Below are positions 44,192-53,146 of a stretch of DNA of 64,000 nt, piece after piece. Each line of letters begins with the position of its first letter. Position 1 is the first letter of the stretch. The DNA is from Rhodococcus rhodochrous (lineage in GTDB: Bacteria; Actinomycetota; Actinomycetes; Mycobacteriales; Mycobacteriaceae): positions 3,277,444 through 3,341,443 of the forward strand of contig NZ_LT906450.1 in NCBI RefSeq assembly GCF_900187265.1, given 5' to 3'. Position numbers and translations under genes: made by a program. Under the pieces are notes generated by a model. The model was not told where the DNA came from. It saw nothing but the letters and a program-made list of their open reading frames with translations, and ran no database searches.

Positions 44192-45583
44192 TCAGCAGCC
44201 GATCAGGCGCTGCGCGAGGTAGCCCTCGACCTGGTCGAGGCTCACACGCTCCTGCGCCATGGTGTCGCGCTCACGAATCGTGACGGCCTGGTCCTCGAGA
44301 GTGTCGAAGTCGACCGTGATGCAGAACGGGGTGCCGATCTCGTCCTGGCGACGGTAGCGGCGGCCGATGGCGCCGGCGTCGTCGAACTCGATGTTCCAGT
44401 TCTGGCGCAGCTTCGCGGCGAGGTCCTTGGCCTTCGGGCTCAGGTCGGCGTTGCGGCTGAGCGGCAGCACGGCGGCCTTGACCGGCGCGAGGCGACGGTC
44501 GAGACGCAGCACGGTGCGCTTGTCGACACCACCCTTGGCGTTGGGCGCCTCGTCCTCGGTGTAGGCGTCGACGAGGAAGGCCATGAGCGAACGGGTCAGG
44601 CCGGCCGCCGGCTCGATGACGTACGGCGTGTAGCGCTCGTTGGTGGCCTGATCGAAGAAGCTCAGGTCGGTGCCGGAGTGCTTCGAGTGCGTCGACAGGT
44701 CGAAGTCGGTGCGGTTCGCGACGCCCTCGAGCTCACCCCACTCGCTGCCCTGGAAGTGGAAGCGGTACTCGATGTCGACGGTGCGCTTCGAGTAGTGCGA
44801 CAGCTTTTCGAGCGGGTGCTCGTAGAGGCGCAGGTTGTCCTTGTTGATGCCCAGATCGGTGTACCAGTTCATCCGGTAGTCGATCCAGTACTGGTGCCAC
44901 TGCTCGTCCTCGCCGGGCTTGACGAAGAACTCCATCTCCATCTGCTCGAACTCGCGGGTGCGGAAGATGAAGTTGCCGGGCGTGATCTCGTTGCGGAAGC
45001 TCTTGCCGATCTGGCCGATGCCGAAGGGCGGCTTCTTGCGCGAGGTGGTGAGTACGTTCGCGAAGTTCACGAAGATGCCCTGCGCCGTCTCGGGGCGCAG
45101 GTAGTGCAGGCCTTCCTCGCTCTCGATCGGGCCGAGGTAGGTCTTGAGCATCATGTTGAAGTCGCGGGGCTCGGTCCACTGGCCCTTGGTGCCGCAGTCC
45201 GGGCAGACGATCTCGGTCATCGGCACGGCATCGGGGTCGTCGAGCTTGTGCTTCTCGGCGTAGGCCTCCTGCAGGTGGTCCTGCCGGTGACGCCTGTGAC
45301 AGCTCAGGCACTCGACGAGCGGGTCGTTGAACACACCGACGTGGCCGGAGGCGACCCAGACCTGACGCGGCAGGATCACCGACGAGTCGAGGCCGACGAC
45401 GTCCTCGCGGCTGGTGACCATGTTGCGCCACCACTGCTTCTTGATGTTGTCCTTGAGCTCCACGCCGAGCGGCCCGTAATCCCAGGCGGACCTGGTGCCG
45501 CCGTAGATCTCACCGCAGGGATAGACCAGGCCCCGGCGCTTGGCGAGGTTGGCGACGGTATCGATCTTGGATTTGGGTGCCAC
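44192..45583 (-). CDS. glyS: Glycyl-tRNA synthetase, homodimeric type
   Basis: A 463-residue class II synthetase that charges tRNA-Gly. Motif 1 region ([21 protein letters not shown]), motif 2 ([21 protein letters not shown]) and motif 3 ([14 protein letters not shown]) are intact, with a zinc-binding pair ECLSCHRRH and VCPDCGTKG. The C-terminal anticodon-binding domain is present. The GTG start has a GGAGA ribosome binding site. It is divergent from smtB, as Rv2357c is from Rv2358. Confidence 0.96.
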   Translation of the reverse strand: MAPKSKIDTVANLAKRRGLVYPCGEIYGGTRSAWDYGPLGVELKDNIKKQWWRNMVTSREDVVGLDSSVILPRQVWVASGHVGVFNDPLVECLSCHRRHRQDHLQEAYAEKHKLDDPDAVPMTEIVCPDCGTKGQWTEPRDFNMMLKTYLGPIESEEGLHYLRPETAQGIFVNFANVLTTSRKKPPFGIGQIGKSFRNEITPGNFIFRTREFEQMEMEFFVKPGEDEQWHQYWIDYRMNWYTDLGINKDNLRLYEHPLEKLSHYSKRTVDIEYRFHFQGSEWGELEGVANRTDFDLSTHSKHSGTDLSFFDQATNERYTPYVIEPAAGLTRSLMAFLVDAYTEDEAPNAKGGVDKRTVLRLDRRLAPVKAAVLPLSRNADLSPKAKDLAAKLRQNWNIEFDDAGAIGRRYRRQDEIGTPFCITVDFDTLEDQAVTIRERDTMAQERVSLDQVEGYLAQRLIGC

Positions 45584-45672
45584 TCGGTTTCTCCATCTTC
45601 GATGCGGGTTTTCGCAGCATGCGTCGATCTGTAAGCCTATCGCTCCTCGTTCGCAGGTCGAATTCGCGCCGG

Positions 45673-45698
45673 TTGACATGCACAACCGTGCATATCAA
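45673..45698. promoter_or_regulatory. Probable SmtB (ArsR-family) operator
   Basis: An 11-4-11 palindrome, TTGACATGCAC - AACC - GTGCATATCAA, with a single mismatch per arm, in the glyS-smtB gap 61 bases before the smtB start. The size and symmetry suit an ArsR/SmtB dimer. The left arm begins TTGACA and could double as a -35 element, so binding would block transcription. Confidence 0.7.
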
Positions 45699-45758
45699 AA
45701 TGGAATCGATTTGCAATAAGCCCGCCGACCGGCGGCTGTCCCCGCCCCGAGGAGCCCC

Positions 45759-46142
45759 GTGAGCATCGACGCCGATCCACGTGAGTGCAGCACGGGCGAG
45801 CGCGCCCGCGGACCGATCGGGAGCGACGCCCTGTCGTCCCCGGTCGACGTCTCCCCCGGCACCCTCGTCGCGGCCGGTGAGCTGCTGCGCGCGCTGTCGG
45901 CGCCCGTCCGCATCTCGATCGTGCTCGAACTGCGCGAGTCGGCCCGCTGCGTGCACGAGCTCGTCGGAGCCCTCGGCGTCACCCAGCCGCTCATCAGCCA
46001 GCATCTCCGCGTGCTCAAGACCGCCGGCGTCGTGCGCGGAGAACGCTCGGGACGCGAAGTGCTCTACCACCTGGCCGACGACCACCTCGCCCGCATCGTC
46101 GTCGACGCCGTCGCTCACGCCCAGGAAGGACGATCGCAGTGA
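45759..46142 (+). CDS. smtB: ArsR/SmtB-family metal-sensing repressor
   Basis: A 127-residue winged-helix repressor. The recognition helix reads VTQPLISQHLRVLKTAGVV. The alpha-5 metal site is suggested by ADDHLARIVVDAVAHAQE, matching the D-x-H ... H-x2-E pattern of zinc sensors. In M. tuberculosis the orthologue Rv2358 forms an operon with zur and represses it when zinc is low. Here its GTGA overlap with zur gives the same arrangement. Its likely operator is the palindrome at 45673-45698. Confidence 0.93.
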   Translation: MSIDADPRECSTGERARGPIGSDALSSPVDVSPGTLVAAGELLRALSAPVRISIVLELRESARCVHELVGALGVTQPLISQHLRVLKTAGVVRGERSGREVLYHLADDHLARIVVDAVAHAQEGRSQ

Positions 46143-46555
46143 CCTCCGCCCGCAAACCTCTCGTGGGGGTCCGCTCGACCCGTCAACGCAGCGCCATCGT
46201 CGACCTGCTCGACAACACCGAGGAGTTCCGGTCCGCCCAGGACCTGCACGACGAGCTGCGCAAGCGCGGCGAGGGCATCGGCCTGACCACCGTCTACCGC
46301 ACCCTGCAGTCGCTCGCCGAGGTCGGCAGCGTCGACGTGCTGCGCACCGACAGCGGTGAGTCACTGTTCCGGCGGTGCTCGTCCGGGCACCACCACCATC
46401 TCGTGTGCCGCCACTGCGGCTTCACGGTCGAGGTGGACGGCCCGGAGGTCGAACGCTGGTCGCACGAGGTGGCCGAGTCGAACGGCTTCGTCGACGTCAG
46501 CCACACCGTGGAGATCTTCGGCAACTGCCGCGACTGCGCCCTCGCTCAGGGCTGA
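46139..46555 (+). CDS. zur: Zinc uptake regulator, Fur family
   Basis: A 138-residue Fur-type repressor. The DNA-binding domain (TRQRSAIVDLL, TTVYRTLQSLAEVGSVD) is followed by metal ligands in the HHHHLVCRHC cluster and a C-terminal CRDC pair forming the structural zinc site. It represses zinc uptake and zinc-free ribosomal protein genes when zinc is plentiful. The GTG start overlaps the smtB stop by four bases. Identity as Zur (FurB) and not iron Fur follows from the smtB-zur linkage. Confidence 0.93.
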   Translation: MTSARKPLVGVRSTRQRSAIVDLLDNTEEFRSAQDLHDELRKRGEGIGLTTVYRTLQSLAEVGSVDVLRTDSGESLFRRCSSGHHHHLVCRHCGFTVEVDGPEVERWSHEVAESNGFVDVSHTVEIFGNCRDCALAQG

Positions 46556-46571
46556 ACAGGCAGGTCGCGGC

Positions 46572-46633
46572 AGTCGCCATCAACCGCGGCCGTAGGCCGC
46601 AGAGTCGCCATCAACCGCGGCTGTCAGCCGCAG
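46572..46633. repeat. Two tandem 31-bp repeats after zur
   Basis: Unit 1 (46572-46602) and unit 2 (46603-46633) match at all but a few positions (both begin AGTCGCCATCAACCGCGG). Each ends in a small GCGG-CCGC type hairpin. Unit 2 overlaps the last codons of the convergent YbjN-like gene. Confidence 0.85.
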
Positions 46634-47181
46634 TCGCAGTCCTCACAGCCGCAGCCGTCGACGAGCAGGTTCTCTTCGTCGTCCTCGGCCTCACCGTCGA
46701 AGACCGACGCTTCGCCGCCGAGACGCTGCGCCAGCGCTCGTGCCTGTTCGACGACCGGCACGAGCGATGCGACGGCACGCACGAGGTGGATCGGGACGAG
46801 CGGCGACGCCGCGACCCGCAGCTCGACGGTGACGCGGTCCTTGTCGAGGACGAACTTGACCTCGGGGAACTCCACCTGCAGGTCGCCGAGTACCTCGGCG
46901 GCACGGGTGCGGCCCGTGATGCCCTCGACCAGGTAGGTGGTGAGCAGCACGAAGCCGCTCTCGGCGTCGACGGTCGCGTAGGTGAGCACGTCGTCGATCC
47001 AGATCGGGATCTCGCCGTCCTCGTCGGGCTCGGGAGCCTCCTCGAGGATCTCGGACAGCGTCTCCACCACGGCGGCACGCAGCGCGTCGTCGTCCTCGGT
47101 GGGGATCGCGACGGCGTGCGCTCCGTCGGCGGCGACGACCTCCTCGGTGGTGGTCTCGGCGTCGATATCGGTCGTGGTCAC
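46624..47181 (-). CDS. YbjN-like protein with Cys-rich C terminus
   Basis: A 185-residue acidic protein. The core (about 40-160: IPIWIDDVLTYATVDAESGFVLLTTYLVEG, LQVEFPEVKFVLDKDRVTVELRV) has the YbjN/type III chaperone-like alpha/beta pattern. The last residues read DGCGCEDCDCG, four Cys alternating with small or acidic residues, suited to binding zinc or another soft metal. No function is known. The GTG overlaps the stop of a second YbjN-like gene (GTGA). It converges on zur. Confidence 0.78.
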   Translation of the reverse strand: MTTTDIDAETTTEEVVAADGAHAVAIPTEDDDALRAAVVETLSEILEEAPEPDEDGEIPIWIDDVLTYATVDAESGFVLLTTYLVEGITGRTRAAEVLGDLQVEFPEVKFVLDKDRVTVELRVAASPLVPIHLVRAVASLVPVVEQARALAQRLGGEASVFDGEAEDDEENLLVDGCGCEDCDCG

Positions 47182-47609
47182 GAATTCTCCTCGGGGTCGG
47201 GGGTGCCGGCAACGGCGCCGCGCGCATCGGCGGCACCGTCGAGCACGAGCAGCAACATGGTGGTCAGCGCGATGTCGTCGAGACCCGTCGCGGGGAACGA
47301 GTACCGCAGCACGACGTCGGCGTCGGTCTCGCGCTCGATGAGGTGGACCGATCCGAACTGCAGGGCGTCGGCGGCGGTCGCGACGCGACCGCGCACGGCG
47401 TCGTCGAGCGGAAGATCCCACGCGAGCACTCCGGTGACGGAGACCACGTCGAGTCCTTCGGTGAGCGTGACGACCTGCAGCGCGAAGGGCACGGCGCCGT
47501 AGTCGAATCCGAACGAGCCGTCGCCGTCGCCGTCGGCGGCGGACGACGGAGTGCGGACGTCGACGAAGGGCGTCAGCGCGCCCGCGATCCGTTCGCGCAG
47601 CGACGTCAC
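47178..47609 (-). CDS. YbjN-like protein
   Basis: A 143-residue protein with the same kind of fold as its neighbour: [35 protein letters not shown], then [32 protein letters not shown]. The pair probably arose by duplication and may act as peptide-binding chaperones, by analogy to YbjN. The GTG start overlaps the uppS stop by four bases, so uppS and both YbjN-like genes form one coupled operon. Confidence 0.75.
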   Translation of the reverse strand: MTSLRERIAGALTPFVDVRTPSSAADGDGDGSFGFDYGAVPFALQVVTLTEGLDVVSVTGVLAWDLPLDDAVRGRVATAADALQFGSVHLIERETDADVVLRYSFPATGLDDIALTTMLLLVLDGAADARGAVAGTPDPEENS

Positions 47610-48412
47610 TTCACACCACCGAACCGCCGGTCGCGCGAGGCGTATTCGACGCATGCCGCCCACAGATCGCGACGGTCGAAATCGGGGAACATCGTGTCCT
47701 GGAAGACGAGTTCGGCGTAGGCCGACTGCCACAACAGGAAATTCGAGGTGCGCTGCTCGCCCGAGGGCCGCAGGAACAGGTCGACATCGGGCATCTCGGG
47801 CTCGTCGAGATACCGCGCGATGGTCGACTCGGTGATGCGTTCGGGGTCGAGTTCCCCTGCGGCGACACGGCGGGCGATCTCCCGTGCGGCGTCGGCGATC
47901 TCGGCGCGACCACCGTAGTTGACGCACATCGTGAGGGTCATGACGTCGTTGTCCTTCGTCAGTTCCTCGGCGATCTCGAGTTCCTTGATCACGCTGCGCC
48001 ACAGGCGGGGACGGCGACCGGCCCACCGGACCCGCACACCCATCTCGTGCATCTCGTCGCGGCGGCGCCGGATCACGTCGCGGTTGAAGCCCATGAGGAA
48101 ACGGACCTCGTCGGGGCTGCGCTTCCAGTTCTCGGTGGAGAAGGCGTAGGCGGAGAGCCACTTGACGCCCATCTCGATGCATCCGCACACCGTGTCCATC
48201 AGCACGGCTTCGCCGCGTTCGTGGCCGGCGGTGCGCGGCAGGCCGCGCTCCTGCGCCCAGCGACCGTTGCCGTCCATCACGAGCGCCACGTGCTGCGGGA
48301 TCAGCTCGGGTTGCAGTACGGGAGGTCGCGCGCCCGACGGATGCGGATCGGGCGGCCGGATCACCCGCTCAGGCGATGGGGGCGTGGTACGTCGTCGAAT
48401 CACGGTCCCCAT
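47606..48412 (-). CDS. uppS: (Z)-prenyl diphosphate synthase
   Basis: A 268-residue cis-prenyltransferase that makes the long polyprenyl (decaprenyl or undecaprenyl) diphosphate carrying peptidoglycan and arabinogalactan precursors. Conserved regions are [11 protein letters not shown] (catalytic Asp), [17 protein letters not shown] and the closing [22 protein letters not shown]. The N-terminal 35 residues are basic and Pro-rich. The ATG start at 48412 lies within the recO coding region, overlapping its end by 44 bases. It matches Rv2361c in position next to recO. Confidence 0.93.
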   Translation of the reverse strand: MGTVIRRRTTPPSPERVIRPPDPHPSGARPPVLQPELIPQHVALVMDGNGRWAQERGLPRTAGHERGEAVLMDTVCGCIEMGVKWLSAYAFSTENWKRSPDEVRFLMGFNRDVIRRRRDEMHEMGVRVRWAGRRPRLWRSVIKELEIAEELTKDNDVMTLTMCVNYGGRAEIADAAREIARRVAAGELDPERITESTIARYLDEPEMPDVDLFLRPSGEQRTSNFLLWQSAYAELVFQDTMFPDFDRRDLWAACVEYASRDRRFGGVK

Positions 48413-49199
48413 CCTGCCGGACACCCCGGGTGACGTCATCAACCCGGTTCCCCGTCGCAGGTTCGGTACGACCGCGCTCGACGAGAGGCAGCGAGCGCAG
48501 TTGCCGTTCGAGATGCCACTGCAGGTGCGCGGCGACGAGGCCGCTGGCCTGGCGGCGCACCGCCGTATCGGCGGCCTCGGTGTCGGCCCAGCGTCCGTGG
48601 TTGAGCGCGTCGAGCAGCGCCAACACGCCCGGTGCCGGGGTGGCCGCCCCGGGCGGACGGCAGTGCACGCACACCGCCCCACCGGCGGCGACGTGGAAAG
48701 CGGTGTGCGGCCCGGGACGGTCGCAGCGCGCGCAGTGGGTGATCGCCGGTGCCCATCCCGCGTAGGCCATGGCCCGCAGAAGATAGGCGTCGAGTACGAG
48801 TTCGGGCGGCCTGGTGCGGTCGCACACCGCGCGGAGAGCGCCGACGGTGAGCGCGTGCAGGCGCGGCACGGGCGCGCGTTCCTCCCCGGCGAGACGTTCG
48901 GCGGTCTCGAGGATCGCGCACGCGGTGGTGTAGCGGGGGTAGTCGTCGACGATGCCCACCGCGAAGGCGTCGAGGGTCTGCACCTGGGTGATGACGTCGA
49001 GACTGCGGCCCGGGTGGAGCTGGACGTCGATGTGGGCGAACGGTTCGAGCCGTGCGCCGAACTTCGAGCGCGTCCGGCGCACGCCCTTCGCGACGGCCCG
49101 CACGAGCCCGTGCCGGCGCGTCAGCAGGGTGACGATGCGGTCGGCCTCGCCCAGCTTGTGCTGGCGCAGCACCACCGCGTTGTCCCGATAAAGCCTCAC
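48369..49199 (-). CDS. recO: DNA repair protein RecO
   Basis: A 276-residue recombination mediator that helps load RecA with RecR. The N-terminal OB fold ([26 protein letters not shown]) and the helical domain with a four-Cys zinc finger (HCARCDRPG and VCVHCRPP) are intact. The start is a GTG. The C terminus after about 255 is variable and overlaps uppS. Position upstream of uppS agrees with mycobacteria. Confidence 0.93.
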   Translation of the reverse strand: MRLYRDNAVVLRQHKLGEADRIVTLLTRRHGLVRAVAKGVRRTRSKFGARLEPFAHIDVQLHPGRSLDVITQVQTLDAFAVGIVDDYPRYTTACAILETAERLAGEERAPVPRLHALTVGALRAVCDRTRPPELVLDAYLLRAMAYAGWAPAITHCARCDRPGPHTAFHVAAGGAVCVHCRPPGAATPAPGVLALLDALNHGRWADTEAADTAVRRQASGLVAAHLQWHLERQLRSLPLVERGRTEPATGNRVDDVTRGVRQDGDRDSTTYHAPIA

Positions 49200-49274
49200 T
49201 CCCCGAGTCTGTCATGTCGCGGTGACACCGGACGACCGGCGAAGGGACTCGACACCAAGAACTGGAACGCGTTA

Positions 49275-49294
49275 CCGTTCGTTCGAACGAACGG
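49275..49294. promoter_or_regulatory. Perfect 20-bp palindrome, probable TetR operator
   Basis: CCGTTCGTTCGAACGAACGG, a perfect palindrome ending eight bases before the amidase ATG. A TACCGT hexamer (49273-49278) overlaps its left edge and could be the -10 element. The TetR gene translationally coupled to the amidase is the likely regulator. Confidence 0.75.
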
Positions 49295-49302
49295 GGGAAC
49301 GA

Positions 49303-50712
49303 ATGGACGCTCGAACCGACCTACGCGACCTGAAGGCGACCGTCGAGGCACTCGACCGCGGCGAGACCAGCTCCACGGACCTCGTCCGTGCGAGCCTCGA
49401 CCGGATCGACGAATCGCAACCGCACCTGAACGCCTTCCGCGTCGTGCGCCGCACCGCCGCGCTCGACGAGGCCCGCGAGGCCGACCGGCGCCGCGCGAGC
49501 GGCGAACGCCTGCCCCTGCTGGGCGTCCCCATCGCGATCAAGGACGACACCGATATCGTCGGCGAGACGACGATGTTCGGTTGCGCCGGCACCTTCACCC
49601 CGAAGGACACCGACGCCGAGGTCGTCCGTCGCCTGCGGGCCGCCGGCGCGGTGATCGTCGGCAAGACACACTCCCCCGAACTCGGCCAGTGGCCGCTCAC
49701 CGGCGGCGACGCCTTCGGGCACACCCGCAGTGCGTGGTCGCGCGAGCACACCCCCGGCGGCTCGTCGGGCGGCAGCGCCGCGGCGGTCGCTGCGGGACTC
49801 GTGCCGGCGGCCCTGGGATCCGACGGCGCCGGATCGGTCCGCATCCCCGCCTCGTGGTCCAATCTCGTCGGCATCAAGCCGCAACGCGGCCGCATCTCGA
49901 TGTGGCCCGACGCCGAGGCGTTCAACGGATTGACCACCCACGGCCCGCTCGCCCGCACGGTCGCCGATGCGGCCCTGCTCCTCGACGTCGTGTCCGGGAA
50001 TCATCCCGGCGACCGGCACCGATGCGCCCCCCTCACCGTCTCGGACGCTGTCGGACGCGATCCGGGAAAACTGAACATCGCACTGTCGCTGAGGATTCCG
50101 TTTACCGCGACGCCCACCCGTCTGGATCTCCGGGTCCGCACACGTCTCGCCGCGCTCGCCACCGTGCTGCGCGATCTCGGCCACGAGGTGACCCTCGCCG
50201 ATCCGGACTACGGAATCCTCTTCGGGCTGAGCTTCCTTCCGCGGTCGATGGCCGGGATCGAGGAGTGGCTGCATCGCCTGCCCGATCCGGCTCTCGCCGA
50301 CATCCGCACCCGGGCCAATGCGCGCACCGGCCGTCTGCTGCACGGTCTTCCGTTGCGCGCGGCGCGTGCGGCCGAACCGGGCTTGCAGCGCAGGGTGGGC
50401 CGGATCTTCGATCGTGTCGATGTCGTGCTCGCCCCCACCACCGCCACACCTCCGCTGCCGGTGACCGCGATCGACGGTATCGGCGGGTGGGCGACCGACA
50501 AGGTCATCACCGGCGCCTGTCCTTACGCATGGCCGTGGAACGTGCTGGGCTGGCCGGCGGTCGCCGTGCCCGCCGGATTCGTCGACGGCGCGCTTCCGGT
50601 GGGCGCTCAGCTGCTCGGCCCGGAGAACTCCGAGCCTCTGCTCGTCTCCCTTGCCTCCCAGCTGGAGTCGGTGTCGAGGTGGCAGGATCACAGCCCGGAG
50701 CAATGGTGGTGA
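49303..50712 (+). CDS. Amidase (AS family)
   Basis: A 469-residue amidase-signature hydrolase. The Ser-Ser-Lys triad is clear: Lys80 (IAIKDD), Ser154 (GGSSGGSAA) and Ser178 (GSDGAGSVR). It cleaves amides to carboxylate and ammonia. It sits between recO and era, the position of amiA2 (Rv2363) in M. tuberculosis. The TetR gene overlaps its end by ten bases. The ATG is preceded only by a weak GGGGGAA ribosome binding site. Substrate unknown. Confidence 0.9.
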   Translation: MDARTDLRDLKATVEALDRGETSSTDLVRASLDRIDESQPHLNAFRVVRRTAALDEAREADRRRASGERLPLLGVPIAIKDDTDIVGETTMFGCAGTFTPKDTDAEVVRRLRAAGAVIVGKTHSPELGQWPLTGGDAFGHTRSAWSREHTPGGSSGGSAAAVAAGLVPAALGSDGAGSVRIPASWSNLVGIKPQRGRISMWPDAEAFNGLTTHGPLARTVADAALLLDVVSGNHPGDRHRCAPLTVSDAVGRDPGKLNIALSLRIPFTATPTRLDLRVRTRLAALATVLRDLGHEVTLADPDYGILFGLSFLPRSMAGIEEWLHRLPDPALADIRTRANARTGRLLHGLPLRAARAAEPGLQRRVGRIFDRVDVVLAPTTATPPLPVTAIDGIGGWATDKVITGACPYAWPWNVLGWPAVAVPAGFVDGALPVGAQLLGPENSEPLLVSLASQLESVSRWQDHSPEQWW

Positions 50713-51278
50713 CCACACCGGACGACGCACGCTCGCGGATCGTCCACGCCACCTTGCATCTCGTCGGCACCGACGGTGTGGCGGGTGTGACGAACCGGCG
50801 GATCGCAGCGCGCGCCGGGGTCTCGCTGGGGTCGATCACCTACCACTTCCCCACCCAGGCCGATCTGCTGCGCGCCGCCCTCGAATCCTTCGTCGACGAG
50901 GAGACCGAGCGGCTGCACGAGCTGGCCGAGCACTATCGCTCCCCCGCCTTGTCGCTGCCCGAAGCCGCGGAGCTCACCGAGCGGATCGCGCGTGATCTGA
51001 CCTTCACCGCCGAGCGCATCGCCCCTTTCGACCTGTACGTGCAGGCAGGACGCGACGTCGCGCTCCGCCGGGTGGCCGAGCGCTGCTGGAACGCCTACGA
51101 CGCGCTGGCCGCCTCCGTCCTCTCCGCGCTCGGTGTCCGGCACCCCGAGGCCCTCGCGCCGACGATCGTCGCCACCATCACCGGGTTGCAGCTGCGCCGC
51201 CTGTCCACGGGGACCGAGACGAATCTGTCGGAATCCGTTCTGCTGCTTCTGCACGCCGCGGCCGCGGAACAGCCCTGA
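50703..51278 (+). CDS. TetR family regulator
   Basis: A 191-residue repressor with the helix-turn-helix GVAGVTNRRIAARAGVSLGSITYHFPTQADLLRAAL at about 24-60 and an all-helical C-terminal ligand domain. The ATG overlaps the amidase stop by ten bases, so both come from one mRNA. Two GTG codons just after it are alternative starts. It probably represses the amidase promoter through the palindrome at 49275-49294. Confidence 0.88.
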   Translation: MVVTTPDDARSRIVHATLHLVGTDGVAGVTNRRIAARAGVSLGSITYHFPTQADLLRAALESFVDEETERLHELAEHYRSPALSLPEAAELTERIARDLTFTAERIAPFDLYVQAGRDVALRRVAERCWNAYDALAASVLSALGVRHPEALAPTIVATITGLQLRRLSTGTETNLSESVLLLLHAAAAEQP

Positions 51279-51360
51279 GCCGCTCGCGGACCCCTGCGAC
51301 CGCGATCGGGGCGTGACCGCACATTCACGTCGAGTACACCACGAAACATCGCGGTCACGA

Positions 51361-51372
51361 ACAGTGCACTGT
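51361..51372. promoter_or_regulatory. Palindrome upstream of the permease gene
   Basis: ACAGTGCACTGT, a perfect 12-bp palindrome, followed at once by GTGCACAGGC and another GTGCAC at 51387-51392. The cluster of GTGCAC boxes in the 270-base gap (51279-51548) suggests an operator for the permease-hydrolase pair. No gene is evident in the gap. Confidence 0.45.
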
Positions 51373-51548
51373 GCACAGGCGATGCCGTGCACGATTGGCT
51401 GATCGGCCCATTGCCGATGCCTGCACGGGACTTCAAGATCGAACGTGTTCCGGCCCACGACGGTTGCGCCGCCCCATCGATGTTGCGGCGCCGATCGATC
51501 CGTCCACGGTCGCCGCCCGCTGCACGTTCTCTCGTCGAGGAGCTGCTC

Positions 51549-53099
51549 GTGACCGTCGCGCACATCGTGTTCCTGCTCGGCCTGCTCGTCCTGATCGTCG
51601 CCATGGCATTGCGTAAGAACGTCCTGATCCCGGCGGTCCTCGCAACCTTCGCCACCGCGCTGGCCTACGACGGCAACATCGCCTCCGCCGTCATGTCGGT
51701 CTTCCGTGCGACCTTGACCGCGGGTGGCGCCCTGTTCGAGATCTTCGTGGTCATCGCAGCTGTGACATCGATGCTCGCCGCGATGCGTTCCATCGGTGCC
51801 GACGAACTCATGGTGCGCCCGTTCGGACGATGGATGATCGACGGCCGCATCGCCTACATCGTGTTGTTCGTCGTCACCTACCTGTTGTCGTTGTTCTTCT
51901 GGCCGACACCGGCGCTCGCGCTGATCGGCGCGGTGCTGCTTCCGGCGGCGATCAAGGCGGGACTGCCCCCGCTCGGCGCTGCGCTCGCCCTCGCCATCTC
52001 GGGGCAGGGCATGGCGCTCGCTTCCGATTACGTCATCGGTCTGGCCCCGTCCATCTCGGCGAGCGGCGCCGGTGTGCCGGCCGACGACATCGCCGACCGC
52101 GCGCTGGTGCTGTCCCTGATCGTCGGGCTGACCGCGGCCACGCTCGCGTGGTTCCTCACCGTCCGACGCGAGATCGCGCGCCGCAACCGGGATTCCGAGA
52201 CACCGGACGGCGGTTCGGGGGCCGGTGGTCTCACGCCGGGCGCTGCCGTGGATCTCCCGGCCGGCGAGCGAAATCGTCCGTCACCGGTCGGCACGGTGCC
52301 GATCAGCGACACCGTCGCGGTCCCGAGCAGCGACACCGTCGCGGTGCCGAGCGTCGACGCCGTCCTTCCCCGGACGAGCACACCCGTTCTCACCCGCCCG
52401 GCAGCCGCTCGAGCCTGGGCGATCGGCGTTCCGGCGACATTCGGACTCGTGCTCGTCTACATGATGCTGGGGCGTTTCACCGATCTGGTTCCGTGGTCGG
52501 ACGGAGCAGGAGCGTCACTGGTGGGCGGCAGCGCACTTCTCCTCATGGCCGCGGTGACCCTGACGACGCAGCGGTCCGACGCGCTCGAACACTGCGCCAC
52601 GCACTTCGTGGACGGACTCGCCTACGCGTTCAAGGCCATGGGAATCATCCTGCCCGTGGCCGGATTCGTCTATCTCGGCATCCCCGACTACTCCGGGTCG
52701 ATCCTCGGACTCGAGTCGGACACCGGACCGGCGTTCCTCTTCGACGCCGTCGAGCGGGTCCAGGAGTACACCCCCGACAACGGACTCTTCGCGGCGCTGA
52801 GCATGGTGGTGATCGGGATGCTCATCGGCCTCGACGGATCCGGCTGGGCCGGACTGCCGCTCACCGGCGGCATCGCTGCCTCCCTCGCTCCGCAGGTCGG
52901 CATGGACACCGCGACGCTCGCCGCCCTCGCTCAGAACGCCGCGACCTGGACCGGAGGCGGCACCCTCGTCATCTGGTCGTCGCTGATCGTGGTCGCGGGA
53001 TTCTGCCGCGTTCCGGTCGGAGATCTCGTGCGCCGCCTCGCGATCCCGGTGGTGAGCGGATTGCTCGTCGCCGCCGTCGCCGCTGTGGTGCTCTGGTGA
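51549..53099 (+). CDS. Multi-pass membrane permease, family unclear
   Basis: A 516-residue transporter-like protein. About six membrane helices lie in the first 205 residues, then a cytoplasmic linker (about 215-290) and a second set of about six. The second half has the conserved-looking motif LIGLDGSGWAGLPLTGGIA and NAATWTGGGTLVIW. The linker holds three imperfect eight-residue repeats (VPISDTVA, VPSSDTVA, VPSVDAVL). I cannot name the family; the two-halved layout resembles ion-coupled organic acid carriers. The GTG has a GAGGAG ribosome binding site. A cysteine hydrolase gene follows after 47 bases, suggesting uptake of its substrate. Confidence 0.7.
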   Translation: MTVAHIVFLLGLLVLIVAMALRKNVLIPAVLATFATALAYDGNIASAVMSVFRATLTAGGALFEIFVVIAAVTSMLAAMRSIGADELMVRPFGRWMIDGRIAYIVLFVVTYLLSLFFWPTPALALIGAVLLPAAIKAGLPPLGAALALAISGQGMALASDYVIGLAPSISASGAGVPADDIADRALVLSLIVGLTAATLAWFLTVRREIARRNRDSETPDGGSGAGGLTPGAAVDLPAGERNRPSPVGTVPISDTVAVPSSDTVAVPSVDAVLPRTSTPVLTRPAAARAWAIGVPATFGLVLVYMMLGRFTDLVPWSDGAGASLVGGSALLLMAAVTLTTQRSDALEHCATHFVDGLAYAFKAMGIILPVAGFVYLGIPDYSGSILGLESDTGPAFLFDAVERVQEYTPDNGLFAALSMVVIGMLIGLDGSGWAGLPLTGGIAASLAPQVGMDTATLAALAQNAATWTGGGTLVIWSSLIVVAGFCRVPVGDLVRRLAIPVVSGLLVAAVAAVVLW

Positions 53100-53146
53100 C
53101 GACCACACACGCAACGAACAACCAACTTCGACGAGAGGACCCTCGC

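Noticed and set aside
46572-46633. The tandem 31-bp repeat as the start of a CRISPR-like or REP array
   Set aside because: Only two units without spacers, and one is part of a coding sequence end.
49265-49278. A KstR-like near match TGGAACGCGTTACC before the amidase gene
   Set aside because: The last position breaks the pattern, and the site overlaps a much stronger perfect palindrome that explains the symmetry.
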